From IMG/VR virus record IMGVR_UViG_3300031772_002739, positions 1 through 64,000 of that record: 64,000 nucleotides of DNA. One strand, 5' to 3'. Position 1 is the first letter of the stretch. Every line of letters begins with the position of its first letter. Source of the DNA: a virus. Shown in pieces: positions 25,162 to 34,064 of this stretch. The notes under the pieces were generated by a model that had not been told where the DNA came from, did not search any database, and saw only the letters and a program-made list of their open reading frames with translations. The translations under genes and the position numbers were made by a program.

Positions 25162-27765
25162 ATGCCCGCACCAATTGTACCATGGCAACCCGGAAATATT
25201 CCTTCGGAAATACAATCTGAGTTGAATCGTAGAAAGAAAAATAGGAGTTTCAATTATATTAATAATGCTCAAGCGGGTTGGGATAAAGAATCTGGGGATT
25301 GGTTAAAATATAAAGGTCCAATAACTTCGTGGATACGAGTGTGTTCAAACAGTGCTGGGGATTTAACAAAAGATGCTGCTGATCGAATTCCTAGATTTGT
25401 ATTGCATGGCGGAAAAGGATTTTATCAAACATATGGATTTGAACAAAAATCAAACGGAATAGGATATCAACAAACCATTGGATATTCTCCTGATGGAAAA
25501 ACTCCTCATATTATAGAAAATAATATTAAAACGAGTGATTATCCCATTCATGTTCCTTGTCCTGAAATTTCAAATCTTTCTGTTAAAGTTCAAAAAGAAC
25601 GGTTTAGACGAGCCACTGTGGAGTGGGTCTGTTTTTCGTGGAAACAGTTGGAATATTTGACTCCATATTTTTTGATTCCAGGACTCACAATATTAATTGA
25701 GTGGGGGTGGAATCATTTTAATCCTGAATCATTGGTGAAAATAAGTGATGTGGGTATATTAACTTCATATTGGGAAGATCCGTATCCATTGTATACAAAT
25801 CATATTCTTAAATCAAAAGGAAATTATGATGTAATTTTTGGACTTGTTAGTAATTTTAATTGGTCGGTCGAGCGTGGTAACCGAATTATTTGTACAACAG
25901 AAATTACATCCAAAGACAGATTGTATGCCGGAATTATTAAAGATTCTACGTTAACAGTAAGAAACCGATCACCAAAGGTGGATAAAGTTGGAAATATAAC
26001 CGATTCATCTGAACCGGGGCTAGTAACATCTGTTCAAAGATTTTTCAAATCGTCGGATTCAGGACAAAATTTTCTAGCATTAGCAAGAGAAGGTTCTTCA
26101 TATCTCCCAGTAGAAAACAGAGGAAATAAGGATGTAGTAGTCCTTAGAGATATAGCTCAAAATGTTAAAGAAAAATTTAGATCGAAGAATGCTCTCACCA
26201 AAGATGAAATTCAATGGTTTTATTTAAAGGATTCATATTTAAGAGGCATTTTTGCTGGAAGAACTTGGCCTGGAAAACGAGGCTCCAAAGATTTTGATTT
26301 TGGGTTAAAATCGGATATAAAGAGGTTTTGGATTAACATGGGTTTGGTAGTAGAATTACTTAACTATTTTTCTCAAAGAGAAAATACAAAAGACAAAGTA
26401 ATGTTTGAAGTGGATATAACCAAAACTGTTATTTCTGCTCATCCAAATTTAATTTCGTGTAATCCAAACGTGCTAATCCCCAACGCACATGCTCCAAAAT
26501 ATCATTATGGAAGTGTGGGAATACAATCTACGGAAGGTACAATTGAAGAAAAAAATGATTATTTGAATCAATTGCCAGGAGAAAAAACCGATGGAACAAG
26601 ATTAGCAGACGTTAAAGTAAGAAATGTATTTTATCATGGAGAAAATAAAAATGGAGGATGTTTTAGAAATAATCTGTCAACACCAATTAATTGGTATAGA
26701 ATTAAAGATTTTGTTAAGTCAGATAAAACCCCCCCATTTACCACTGGAATTTTTTCGTTCCCATCTACATCAGACGAAACAATATTGGGGTCTGTCTTGG
26801 AAAAAGATTATTCCGGGTTACTTTCCAACATTTATATAAGTTATGAATCTTTAAAATCTATAGTCTTAAATTCGTCTATAGAAACTTATACGGAAATTTA
26901 TCAAAAGATATTTGAAGTTGTAAATGGCGCTAGTGATAATTTCTGGGATTTAGCATTAGTAGAAAGCGATCAAGGAAAAATCGCCATCGCTGATAGAAAT
27001 TATAATTCAAAGAGTAATCTCAATAGTGGAGAAACTGTATATTCTTTTGATTATTATGACGCAGATAGCTTGATAAAAACTATAAAATTCACCCCCCAAT
27101 TGTCAGATGCTCAGGCAACCAGAGCGATTTATGGAAGTGTGAATAATAAAGATGGAAAATATTCAAACCCAGACAGAAACGATTTGATAAATTTTCACTC
27201 AGAAGATGTTATATTATCAAAAAAGGCAATCGACGATACAAAAACTATAGAAGAAAATAATACAAAGTTAGATGAAAAAATAGATCAAGCGAGACAACAG
27301 CATAGAGAAATTATAAGAGGATTACAAACTGTAAATGAAGGAACATCAAAAGAAGAATCCCTTCAAATGACAATATATGGAGATAGCCCATTAATGTCCG
27401 TTCAACTCCCCAATATTAAACAAAATCCTAATTCGTTTGAAATTATGAAATTTGTTTTGCCTGATTCTGAAATGTTAAGATTGATGTTGGATGATGGAGA
27501 TGAAGAACGAAATCCGAGGTATTGTGCTATTCAACCAAATATTAATTTGGAATTGACGTTGCAGGGTATTGGCGGACTCAGAACATTTCAATATTTCTTT
27601 GTTCGTAATCTTCCATCTCCATATTCTTCAAACGATGTAATATTTAGAATTACCGACGTTCAACATAGCGTTCAACAGGGAAGTTGGGAAACGGTTATTA
27701 CAGCGGGGCTGCTTCCATCAAAAGCTTACATTAAGAAACGTTTGGGTATCAATAATATAAATTGA
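25162..27765 (+). CDS. Large baseplate hub-like structural protein
   Basis: 867 residues. The first third contains ITSWIRVCSNS, RFRRATVEWVCFSWKQLEYLTPYF and PGLTILIEWGWNHFNP, a pattern seen in hub/puncturing-device ring proteins of contractile tails (gp27-like folds). The C-terminus ELTLQGIGGLRTFQYFFVRNL followed by VIFRITDVQHSV and TVITAGLLPSKAY is typical of the strand-swapped tube-like domain at hub ends. A helical region occurs at residues ~690-725. No lysozyme domain is visible. Specific T4 orthology is not established. Confidence 0.5.
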   Translation: MPAPIVPWQPGNIPSEIQSELNRRKKNRSFNYINNAQAGWDKESGDWLKYKGPITSWIRVCSNSAGDLTKDAADRIPRFVLHGGKGFYQTYGFEQKSNGIGYQQTIGYSPDGKTPHIIENNIKTSDYPIHVPCPEISNLSVKVQKERFRRATVEWVCFSWKQLEYLTPYFLIPGLTILIEWGWNHFNPESLVKISDVGILTSYWEDPYPLYTNHILKSKGNYDVIFGLVSNFNWSVERGNRIICTTEITSKDRLYAGIIKDSTLTVRNRSPKVDKVGNITDSSEPGLVTSVQRFFKSSDSGQNFLALAREGSSYLPVENRGNKDVVVLRDIAQNVKEKFRSKNALTKDEIQWFYLKDSYLRGIFAGRTWPGKRGSKDFDFGLKSDIKRFWINMGLVVELLNYFSQRENTKDKVMFEVDITKTVISAHPNLISCNPNVLIPNAHAPKYHYGSVGIQSTEGTIEEKNDYLNQLPGEKTDGTRLADVKVRNVFYHGENKNGGCFRNNLSTPINWYRIKDFVKSDKTPPFTTGIFSFPSTSDETILGSVLEKDYSGLLSNIYISYESLKSIVLNSSIETYTEIYQKIFEVVNGASDNFWDLALVESDQGKIAIADRNYNSKSNLNSGETVYSFDYYDADSLIKTIKFTPQLSDAQATRAIYGSVNNKDGKYSNPDRNDLINFHSEDVILSKKAIDDTKTIEENNTKLDEKIDQARQQHREIIRGLQTVNEGTSKEESLQMTIYGDSPLMSVQLPNIKQNPNSFEIMKFVLPDSEMLRLMLDDGDEERNPRYCAIQPNINLELTLQGIGGLRTFQYFFVRNLPSPYSSNDVIFRITDVQHSVQQGSWETVITAGLLPSKAYIKKRLGINNIN

Positions 27766-27789
27766 CTTGTTGGGTTTCCGTTGTATCCT
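27762..27789 (+). promoter_or_regulatory. Sigma70-like promoter, near-leaderless, for polymerase gene
   Basis: TTGACT, a 16-base spacer and TATCCT, with 7 bases between the -10 box and the ATG at 27797. Predicted transcription start coincides with the start codon; no ribosome-binding site is present. Confidence 0.5.
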
Positions 27790-27796
27790 ACGTTGA

Positions 27797-29143
27797 ATGA
27801 TTGAAACCAAAGAAGACTATACTAGTTTTATAAATTCCACTGTGGATCATAGTTTGATTTTGCATTTGGTTCTAGATTCTTCTTATATCCATCCGACAAT
27901 TGATAATCCGTGTGTTGTGTTAATTAGAGATGTTATTTCTAAAAAAACGTATTGTATTTCTTTTGGTCATGAAGATTTGTTGGTAGTAGTTAACAAAGAA
28001 ATGTTTATAAAATTCCTCAACGATCATAAACCACATAAATGGGCTTTTGATATGAAGTCGTTTATTCAACATTTTTTAATAAATAATATTTATGATGCTA
28101 ATCTGTTGATATTTTTATATAAAAACAAAATGGTTGAATTAGAAAGGTTTGAAACTTCAGTTCACCAGTTTTTTAAACGGCAATACCCACAATCTAAATG
28201 TGTAAATAAATACATACCATTGATGAAACATATTGACACTTTTGATAAAATGTGTGAAGAGTTTTTAAAACACATTTCTGGTTGTGAGTGTGATATGGGG
28301 TTTAAGAAAGAAAATGAAGTAATTGTTAAAACGCTTTCACAAATCGAATCCAACGGAATTTGTGTAGATGAGAATTTGTTCGGTAGATTTTTTGATGCTC
28401 CTGTTTATGACGGCAAAGTGTATAGTAAATATAATATCTACACCCCCACAGGCCGCCCAAGTAATCATTTTGATAAGGTGAACTACGCTGCGTTGAAAAA
28501 GGATGGTGGGAGTAGAAATTGTTTTATTTCAAGATTTGGATTGGATGGTAAAATGGTTTTAGTTGATTATTCTGCTTTTCATCCACGTATTATTTGTTAT
28601 TTGACCGATTTTGATATTGCTCCTGAAATCAATATTTACGAATATTTAGCTCAACTTTATTTTCAAAAAGAAGAAATTAACGATCAAGATTTAGATGATG
28701 CTAAAATTTTGACTTTTAAACAACTTTATGGTTGGGTGGAAGAGAAATATGAACATATTAAATACTTTAAAAACTTAAAAGATTTTATAAATAGATATTG
28801 GCAAGATTTTATAAAAGACGGGTTTATAAAAACTCCATTATTTAAACGAATTATGATTAAAGATCATGTTTCAGGAGCGAATCCAAGTAAGTTATTTAAT
28901 TATGTATTACAGGCGACTGAAACCGAGTTGGGTGTAGGTATTTTACGGGAAATAAATACATATTTAAAGGGAAGACCAACCCTGCCTGTTCTGTATACCT
29001 ACGATTCCATTCTTTTTGACTTTCATGTGTCAGATGGGGAACAAGTATTATCAGACATAATAAAAATAATGACTTTGAATAATAAGTTTCCCGTTAAAGC
29101 TTATTCTGGAAAATCGTATGGTAATATGAATAGAATTTATTGA
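27797..29143 (+). CDS. Divergent, compact family A DNA polymerase
   Basis: 448 residues. C-terminal polymerase core: TPTGRPS (217-222) and a strand leading to F243; motif A VDYSAFHPRI with D257; motif B-like DAKILTFKQLYG (301-312); LQATETELG near 371-379; motif C TYDSILFDF with D403, where the usual H-D-E is Y-D-S. The N-terminal ~170 residues resemble a reduced 3'-5' exonuclease domain: LVLDSS at motif I (no D-x-E), KWAFDMKSF (motif II-like), IYDANLLIFLYK. Usual Pol A enzymes are 600-900 residues, so this is minimal. It has its own promoter though embedded after structural genes. T4 itself uses a family B polymerase. Confidence 0.75.
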   Translation: MIETKEDYTSFINSTVDHSLILHLVLDSSYIHPTIDNPCVVLIRDVISKKTYCISFGHEDLLVVVNKEMFIKFLNDHKPHKWAFDMKSFIQHFLINNIYDANLLIFLYKNKMVELERFETSVHQFFKRQYPQSKCVNKYIPLMKHIDTFDKMCEEFLKHISGCECDMGFKKENEVIVKTLSQIESNGICVDENLFGRFFDAPVYDGKVYSKYNIYTPTGRPSNHFDKVNYAALKKDGGSRNCFISRFGLDGKMVLVDYSAFHPRIICYLTDFDIAPEINIYEYLAQLYFQKEEINDQDLDDAKILTFKQLYGWVEEKYEHIKYFKNLKDFINRYWQDFIKDGFIKTPLFKRIMIKDHVSGANPSKLFNYVLQATETELGVGILREINTYLKGRPTLPVLYTYDSILFDFHVSDGEQVLSDIIKIMTLNNKFPVKAYSGKSYGNMNRIY

Positions 29144-29196
29144 AAAAAGGATATTTCATATATTCCAGTTATATTTATGATAAGAGTATAATAAAT

Positions 29197-29829
29197 ATGA
29201 ATTTAATTGAAAAAATATTAAGTGATGTAAGTTTAGATCCAAAAGTTAAAAATGGAATGTTTAGTGTAGAAAATAACGATCATATGGATGTTCTTAGGTC
29301 TTATTTGGTAAAACGGGGTCTAAATGAGTGTGACGTAATAGAATTTTGTAATAGAGTCGTTGAAGGAAAATATCCTGAACGACAAGCGTTTAATACTAAT
29401 GGTATTCTTGTTACGTTTCCTACCCCCGAATATAAACAACGAGCGCTTCAACGTGGGACTCACTTTGAAGAAGATCCATCAAAAAGAGAACCAAATGTGT
29501 TTGGTGCTCAACCAAAGGCTCCAGAGACTGCAGCCCAACAGAAACCTGCAGCGCCCGACGGCACTGTTACATCACCAAAAACAGATTTGCCACTATCTAA
29601 AGCTGAACCAGGCGACAAACCTGATTCACAACAACCGGTAACGACATCTGCTCCTGAAACAGTCCCACCTACAGAACTACCGCCACCAATACCAAAGTCG
29701 GATGCGGAACGAGAAGCGGATAAAAATCTAATCAAAAAAATACTGAGTAGACAAGATTCGGTTTTACAAGAAGCGGTTACTTGGTTTGTAAAAAACGCTC
29801 CCATAGACGTATTAGATAAGTGCCGATGA
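29197..29829 (+). CDS. Conserved-type protein with Pro-rich middle, function unknown
   Basis: 210 residues from ATG 29197 (an upstream TTG overlaps the polymerase gene and is unlikely). The N-terminal ~95 residues are ordered: MNLIEKILSDVSLDPKVKNG, then VLRSYLVKRG, KYPERQAFNTNGILVTFPTPEYK. Residues ~105-170 are Pro/Ala/Thr-rich and probably disordered. The last ~35 residues form a helix. The segment EGKYPERQAFN then GILVTFPTPEYK seems strongly constrained, but I cannot name the family. It lies between the polymerase and ssDNA-binding genes. Confidence 0.5.
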   Translation: MNLIEKILSDVSLDPKVKNGMFSVENNDHMDVLRSYLVKRGLNECDVIEFCNRVVEGKYPERQAFNTNGILVTFPTPEYKQRALQRGTHFEEDPSKREPNVFGAQPKAPETAAQQKPAAPDGTVTSPKTDLPLSKAEPGDKPDSQQPVTTSAPETVPPTELPPPIPKSDAEREADKNLIKKILSRQDSVLQEAVTWFVKNAPIDVLDKCR

Positions 29830-29840
29830 TGGGGATATTT

Positions 29841-30230
29841 ATGAACGACAAAAGACAATTGTTATGTACTTTTTCTACTTGTGATTTATATAAAGATACG
29901 ATAGAGAGATTAAAAGATTTTTACGATGTAATCAACAATAAGTTTTTCGTTTTTGTTAACGGCATCGACCCAAATGTGGTATACATTACCTACAATATAA
30001 TTGCCGGACATTCCTCAAAATATCCTAATACCATTTCAGTTCACAGAAAAAAACAGACAAATACGATATATACATTGAACGCAATGAATCAGATTATCAA
30101 AGATGAAAATGGTGGCAATTTTAATAAAGAGTTTTCTGTAAAGTGGGAATTATATAAGGACTCACTTATTTTAACTGGCGAAGTTTCTCTCCGAATTATT
30201 CCCATAAAAATTCTTGTTATTATAAGTTGA
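29841..30230 (+). CDS. Hypothetical protein upstream of ssDNA-binding protein gene
   Basis: 129 residues from ATG 29841 (ATG 29826 or 29829 also possible, overlapping the previous gene). Mixed alpha/beta: QLLCTFSTCDLYKDTIERLKDFY, FFVFVNGIDPNVVYITYNI, NTIYTLNAMNQIIKDENGG and a C-terminal strand SLRIIPIKILVII. It is not recognised. The position directly before the gp32-like gene suggests a role in DNA replication or its control, which is only contextual. A GATATTTATG motif runs into the start codon. Confidence 0.45.
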   Translation: MNDKRQLLCTFSTCDLYKDTIERLKDFYDVINNKFFVFVNGIDPNVVYITYNIIAGHSSKYPNTISVHRKKQTNTIYTLNAMNQIIKDENGGNFNKEFSVKWELYKDSLILTGEVSLRIIPIKILVIIS

Positions 30231-30255
30231 TTTTCATTTGATTTTAGCGTATGGT
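30227..30255 (+). promoter_or_regulatory. Possible sigma70 promoter for ssDNA-binding protein gene
   Basis: TTGATT, 17 bases, TATGGT (four of six matches in each box). It would give a leader of about 80 bases containing an inverted repeat. Confidence 0.35.
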
Positions 30256-30265
30256 TAATATGTAC

Positions 30266-30311
30266 TTAGTAAGGCAAGATTTAACCAGTTAGTTAATGAT
30301 TGACTTACTAA
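30266..30311 (+). promoter_or_regulatory. Inverted repeat in leader of ssDNA-binding protein gene
   Basis: TTAGTAAG (30266-30273) and CTTACTAA (30304-30311) are perfect 8-base complements with a 30-base loop, 29 bases before the ATG. T4 gene 32 is autogenously controlled through a structured leader; a similar control here is inference. Confidence 0.35.
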
Positions 30312-30340
30312 ATTAACAAATTAAACATTTAAGGACTTAT

Positions 30341-31243
30341 ATGCCTATTAATACAGATGCAATCAAAGCACGTCTCAAATCCCTCGAAAAGAAAGACAAA
30401 AAAACAAAAGACGCTATTTGGCGCCCCACTGAAGGAAAACAAATAATTCGAATCGTTCCCAATCAACATAATCTATCGAATCCATTCATAGAATTGAAGT
30501 TTCATTATAACTTTGTTGGAAAGAATTATCTTAGTCCGGCTAGCTTTGGCAAGCCAGATCCGATAGTTGAATGTGCAGAAAGAATGAAAAGAAGCGGCGA
30601 CAAGAAACAGTGGTTCGCTGGCCGCAATCTCGAACCTAAGATGAGAACGTTCGCTCCTGTTGTAGTTCGTGGTGAAGAGGAAAGGGGCGTTCGACTCTGG
30701 GGTTTTGGTGTCACAATCTACAAACAATTGTTAGATATGATCAGCGATTCTGAATATGGTGATATCACCGACTTGAATGAAGGTATTGATATCGATGTCA
30801 CTTTTGTCAAAGAACCTGTTGGTAAACAATATCCAGAAACAACGATTAAACCAAAACGTAAATCTAGTCCTGTAATCGATCCAAAACATCCGAAGGTTAA
30901 GGAACTGATGACACTCGTTACGGAAAAACAACCAAATATTTTGGAAGTTTATGAACCAGCTACATACGAAGAGTTGGCTACGGCTCTTGAAGAATATCTC
31001 AAAAAGAGTTCTGAGGGCGAAGCTGAGGAACCAGCAGAAACCAATGTTGCCGAACCAAGTGAAGAACAGCTTGATAAGGCTGGTGCGCCAACTGTTAAAC
31101 CAGTAGAACCCGTGGTTAAAGTAGATGTCACCGAAAAAGAATCCGTTACGGAAGAAGTAAAATCTCCTAGCGCCGAAACTGCAAAAGGTAATGTGGATGA
31201 ATATACAAAGGCATTCGCTAATATCTTTGATGATCAAAAGTAA
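30341..31243 (+). CDS. Single-stranded DNA-binding protein (gp32-like)
   Basis: 300 residues. N-terminal basic region (KARLKSLEKKDKKTKDAIW) as in the cooperativity domain of gp32, followed by the OB-type core RPTEGKQIIRIVPNQHNLSNPFIELKFHYNF-like strand order and SPASFGKPDPIVECAERM. The C-terminal ~95 residues are acidic and low-complexity (EGEAEEPAETN...), the usual protein-interaction tail. The zinc-binding His/Cys set of T4 gp32 is not evident: only one Cys remains in the corresponding segment. AAGGA precedes the ATG. It coats ssDNA in replication and recombination, followed here by UvsX. Confidence 0.85.
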   Translation: MPINTDAIKARLKSLEKKDKKTKDAIWRPTEGKQIIRIVPNQHNLSNPFIELKFHYNFVGKNYLSPASFGKPDPIVECAERMKRSGDKKQWFAGRNLEPKMRTFAPVVVRGEEERGVRLWGFGVTIYKQLLDMISDSEYGDITDLNEGIDIDVTFVKEPVGKQYPETTIKPKRKSSPVIDPKHPKVKELMTLVTEKQPNILEVYEPATYEELATALEEYLKKSSEGEAEEPAETNVAEPSEEQLDKAGAPTVKPVEPVVKVDVTEKESVTEEVKSPSAETAKGNVDEYTKAFANIFDDQK

Positions 31244-31257
31244 AATAACTTGAAACG

Positions 31258-31281
31258 GTGCCCAAGGATGGGCATCTTTTC
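31258..31281 (+). terminator. Hairpin terminator after ssDNA-binding protein gene
   Basis: TGCCC / GGGCA stem with a 6-base loop and TCTTTTC tail, 15 bases after the stop. Confidence 0.55.
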
Positions 31282-31307
31282 ATGTACATTTTTGAAAGGA
31301 AATTTCT

Positions 31308-32480
31308 ATGAAAAAATCTTCTACGCATGTGGAACATACAGTTGGGTCCACTGATAAAATTGAACGGGATGAACTAGCTCAACTTATAGCTGATTCTTTG
31401 AACAAAGTATCTAAAGAAGGAAAAATAGCCTATTTTTTGGATGAACAGGAAGATCCATCTATGGTTGTAGATTGGATATCCACCGGCTCTACACTTTTGG
31501 ATTTGGCTATTTCAAACAGGCCCCGCGGCGGTCAACCTGTTGGTCGTATGGTAGAGTTGAATGGGTTGGAAGGAACCGGAAAATCTCTTATCGCTGCTCA
31601 TTTATTAGCTAGCACTCAAAAGAAGGGTGGTATCGCTGTTATGATTGATTGTGAAACCTCCGCGGCGCCACAATTTTGGACCGCTGTTGGAGTAAACCTT
31701 AAGAACTTAATATATGCCCCTCTTACGACAGTAGAAGAGATATTCAAGTATATTGAAAATATTGTTGGTATAGTTAGGAAGGCAAATAAAGATAGATTAC
31801 TGACCATCGTAGTAGATTCTGTGGCTGGAGCTTCAACTGAAAAAGAATTGGAATCCGAACACGGAGTAGATGGATACAATACGGCTAAATCGATCATTAT
31901 ATCCAAAGCTATGAGAAAGATTACTAATCTCATAGGTGAACAACGAGTGTTGATTGTATTTACCAACCAGCTTCGTATGAATATGAACGCTATGGCGTTT
32001 GGAGATAAGTATGTTGTTCCCGGCGGCAAGGCTCTCGCGTATCATTGTTCTGTTCGTGTTCGTCTTAATAGTATCGCCAAAATAAAAAAAGATGATGAAA
32101 TTGTTGGTATACACTGTAAAGCTCAAGTGGTGAAGAACCGTCTTGGTCCTCCACATCGAACTGCGGAGTTTGATATTTTCTTTGATTCTGGTATTCAAGA
32201 TCTTAAGAGTTGGTTGGAGTTTTTAAAGAAACAGGGTGTGGCAAAGGCAGCTGGGGCAACTTATAAGATTAAGTTAAATGAGGAAGAGTATTCTTTGTCT
32301 GCTGCTGAATTTGTCGATAAGGTCAATACCGATGAAAAGTTTAAAGAAGAAGTCTACAAATATATTTGTGATACGTATATTATGAAATATCGCGACCCAA
32401 ATTCTAAAATTGATGAAAACACTACTGAATCTTCGGAAGATGATGAAAATTCAGAAGTCAGTTCCCAAGAAGATGAATAA
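31308..32480 (+). CDS. uvsX: UvsX/RecA-type recombinase
   Basis: 390 residues. Walker A GLEGTGKS (residues 86-93), Walker B LTIVVDSVAGAS, and FTNQLRMNM with PGGKALAYHCSVRVRL correspond to the L2 and later RecA core strands. STGSTLLDLAISN at residues ~58-70 is the typical entry strand. The C-terminus is acidic (SSEDDENSEVSSQEDE). AAGGA ribosome-binding site 8 bases before the ATG. The protein forms filaments on ssDNA for strand invasion and repair, working with the gp32-like protein encoded upstream. Confidence 0.92.
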   Translation: MKKSSTHVEHTVGSTDKIERDELAQLIADSLNKVSKEGKIAYFLDEQEDPSMVVDWISTGSTLLDLAISNRPRGGQPVGRMVELNGLEGTGKSLIAAHLLASTQKKGGIAVMIDCETSAAPQFWTAVGVNLKNLIYAPLTTVEEIFKYIENIVGIVRKANKDRLLTIVVDSVAGASTEKELESEHGVDGYNTAKSIIISKAMRKITNLIGEQRVLIVFTNQLRMNMNAMAFGDKYVVPGGKALAYHCSVRVRLNSIAKIKKDDEIVGIHCKAQVVKNRLGPPHRTAEFDIFFDSGIQDLKSWLEFLKKQGVAKAAGATYKIKLNEEEYSLSAAEFVDKVNTDEKFKEEVYKYICDTYIMKYRDPNSKIDENTTESSEDDENSEVSSQEDE

Positions 32481-32492
32481 TAAAAACGTTTT

Positions 32493-32624
32493 ATGTTAAC
32501 AAATTCAGAAAAAAATACGATATTTTCCGTTTGGGAAAATATAAAAAAAGAGAAAGAAAATGCCATCGCTAATGGAATAACTTCTATTCAGAGGAATAGT
32601 GTTCTATTAGTCGATGGCTACTGA
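32493..32624 (+). other. Out-of-frame 5' end of the exonuclease gene
   Basis: A 43-codon frame from ATG 32493 to TGA 32624 ends NSVLLVDGY. LLVDG is the canonical first strand of FEN/RNase H-type exonucleases with the metal-binding Asp. It stops exactly where the +1 frame of the next feature continues NTFLRAF, the expected following sequence. So the two frames together make one ordinary N-terminus. No strong ribosome-binding site is visible before either start. Confidence 0.6.
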
Positions 32625-33570
32625 CAATACTTTTTTGCGGGCATTTTGTTCTTTAGGAACGATGAACGAAGATGGATTACACACCGGTGGCATATCCGGG
32701 TTTTTGAAGAGTGTGGGATATGCCATCAAACTTCTCAAGCCTGAACGTTGCGTCATTGTATTTGATGGTCCTGGAGGATCTTTAAAACGGAGAAAAATTT
32801 ACCCAGAGTATAAAGATCACAAAAAGACAAAAATTCGTTTAAACAGGATTTACGAAGATGATATTGGTTTGGATGGAGAAGAAAAAAATCTCAAGAAACA
32901 ACTACAGAGGTTAGTATCATATCTTTCCATACTTCCTGTTCATATGTTGTCGTTGGATCACGTAGAAGCGGATGATACAATGGCATACTGTGCATTGGAC
33001 TGCTTCAAAAATTGGGGTGTGTATTTAATGTCGTCGGATAAGGATTTTCTACAATTGGTGGATGATAGAGTAAAGGTATGGAGTCCCACTAGAAAGAAAT
33101 TATATTCTCCTCAAGATGTGTTAAATGAATATGGAATACATCCAAAAAACTTTGTTATTTATCGAGCTTTGGATGGTGATACTTCTGATAATATTCCTGG
33201 GGTTAAAGGGTGTGGGTTAAAAACTATTATAAAATATTTTCCATTTTTATCAGAGGATAGAAAAGTGGAAGTGTCAGAAGTTTTAAAACATTGTGAGAAA
33301 AATATAAATAGTGGTAAGAAGATTTATCAAAAAATATTAGATAATAAATCGGATGTAGACAGAAATTTTGAGTTAATGCAGTTGGTAGATACTGCAATTC
33401 AGACACATGCTCAGTTGAAAGTCAATGAAATATTGGATACTCAAAAACCGAAAATGAATAGATATGAATTTATTACGTTAATGTCCGAAGATAAAATGTT
33501 GAATAATATACCAAATTCTAATTTTTGGCTTAATGAGGTATTTACTAAACTTGATTATTTTATAAAATAA
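32614..33570 (+). CDS. 5'-3' exonuclease, FEN/RNase H-like (start displaced by frameshift)
   Basis: 318 residues from ATG 32614. FEN-family marks: IVFDGPGGSLKRRKIYPEYKDHK (~48-70), VEADDTMAYCALD (~117-129), MSSDKDFLQL (~139-148), and GDTSDNIPGVKGCGLKT (~188-204, helix-hairpin-helix entry). T4 RNase H and other FENs remove RNA primers and flaps. The normal first catalytic Asp (in LLVDG) is not in this frame; it is encoded just upstream in the other frame ending at TGA 32624. If only the 32614 product is made, it lacks a metal ligand. The overlap suggests a programmed +1 shift, a recent indel, or a sequencing error. Confidence 0.8.
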   Translation: MATDNTFLRAFCSLGTMNEDGLHTGGISGFLKSVGYAIKLLKPERCVIVFDGPGGSLKRRKIYPEYKDHKKTKIRLNRIYEDDIGLDGEEKNLKKQLQRLVSYLSILPVHMLSLDHVEADDTMAYCALDCFKNWGVYLMSSDKDFLQLVDDRVKVWSPTRKKLYSPQDVLNEYGIHPKNFVIYRALDGDTSDNIPGVKGCGLKTIIKYFPFLSEDRKVEVSEVLKHCEKNINSGKKIYQKILDNKSDVDRNFELMQLVDTAIQTHAQLKVNEILDTQKPKMNRYEFITLMSEDKMLNNIPNSNFWLNEVFTKLDYFIK

Positions 33571-33574
33571 CTAT

Positions 33575-33721
33575 ATGAATAAAAAAATGAATCGTAGTGT
33601 TCGTAGGAAGATTATGCAATATTTACATATAGACGAAGAATTATCAACGTTCAAACAGAATAAATATGAATTTCTTCAAGTTCAAAACAGCGGAACTAGT
33701 GAATTATGTAGTGGCGATTAG
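33575..33721 (+). CDS. Possible small basic protein
   Basis: A 48-codon frame (MNKKMNRSVRRKIMQYLHID...) starting 4 bases after the exonuclease stop and overlapping the next gene in another frame. Basic N-terminus; no recognised domain. It may be a real overlapping gene or only an upstream open frame. Confidence 0.25.
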   Translation: MNKKMNRSVRRKIMQYLHIDEELSTFKQNKYEFLQVQNSGTSELCSGD

Positions 33722-34064
33722 TAAAATTGCAGAAGAAAATGTGGAGGGATATTGTTTGAATCCAGGTTCCACTACTCCTGTTATAAGATTATCAAAAAAT
33801 TTAATTAACCACAATAGAGCCAGAAGGCAACTGGCTATTATTTTGGAGGAAATGCTTCATGCTCACGCATTTCCACTGACTGAAAAAGTAGTAAGAAAAT
33901 ATGCTGCTAATACCTCTAAACTATTATATAAGTTTGGATGGCGTTGGCAAAAAGAAGATGACGTAAAAATGGTTATTTCAAAAAGGAAAAATAATGCGAA
34001 AAAGAAAAACGGAAAAACAGTTAGATCAAGACAAAAAAGGGCGGGAAAGAACTCGCAGATATGA
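33666..34064 (+). CDS. Small zincin-like phage protein with degenerate active site
   Basis: 132 residues. Residues 54-92 read RQLAIILEEMLHAHAFPLTEKVVRKYAANTSKLLYKFGW-type helices, matching the layout of small phage proteins whose core helix is H-E-L-L-H-A; here the first His is replaced by Glu (E61-E62-x-x-H65), so metal-dependent peptidase activity is doubtful. The C-terminal ~30 residues are Lys/Arg-rich and overlap the next gene. The start lacks a clear ribosome-binding site. Family assignment is tentative. Confidence 0.4.
   Translation: MNFFKFKTAELVNYVVAISKIAEENVEGYCLNPGSTTPVIRLSKNLINHNRARRQLAIILEEMLHAHAFPLTEKVVRKYAANTSKLLYKFGWRWQKEDDVKMVISKRKNNAKKKNGKTVRSRQKRAGKNSQI

Noticed and set aside
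25162-27765. Lysozyme-containing gp5-type puncturing protein
   Set aside because: No lysozyme catalytic motif or triple beta-helix repeats were visible; hub-like segments only.
32614-33570. Ordinary start of the exonuclease at ATG 32614 with nothing missing
   Set aside because: LLVDG in the other frame immediately before it is the canonical first strand of this family, so a shift is a better explanation.
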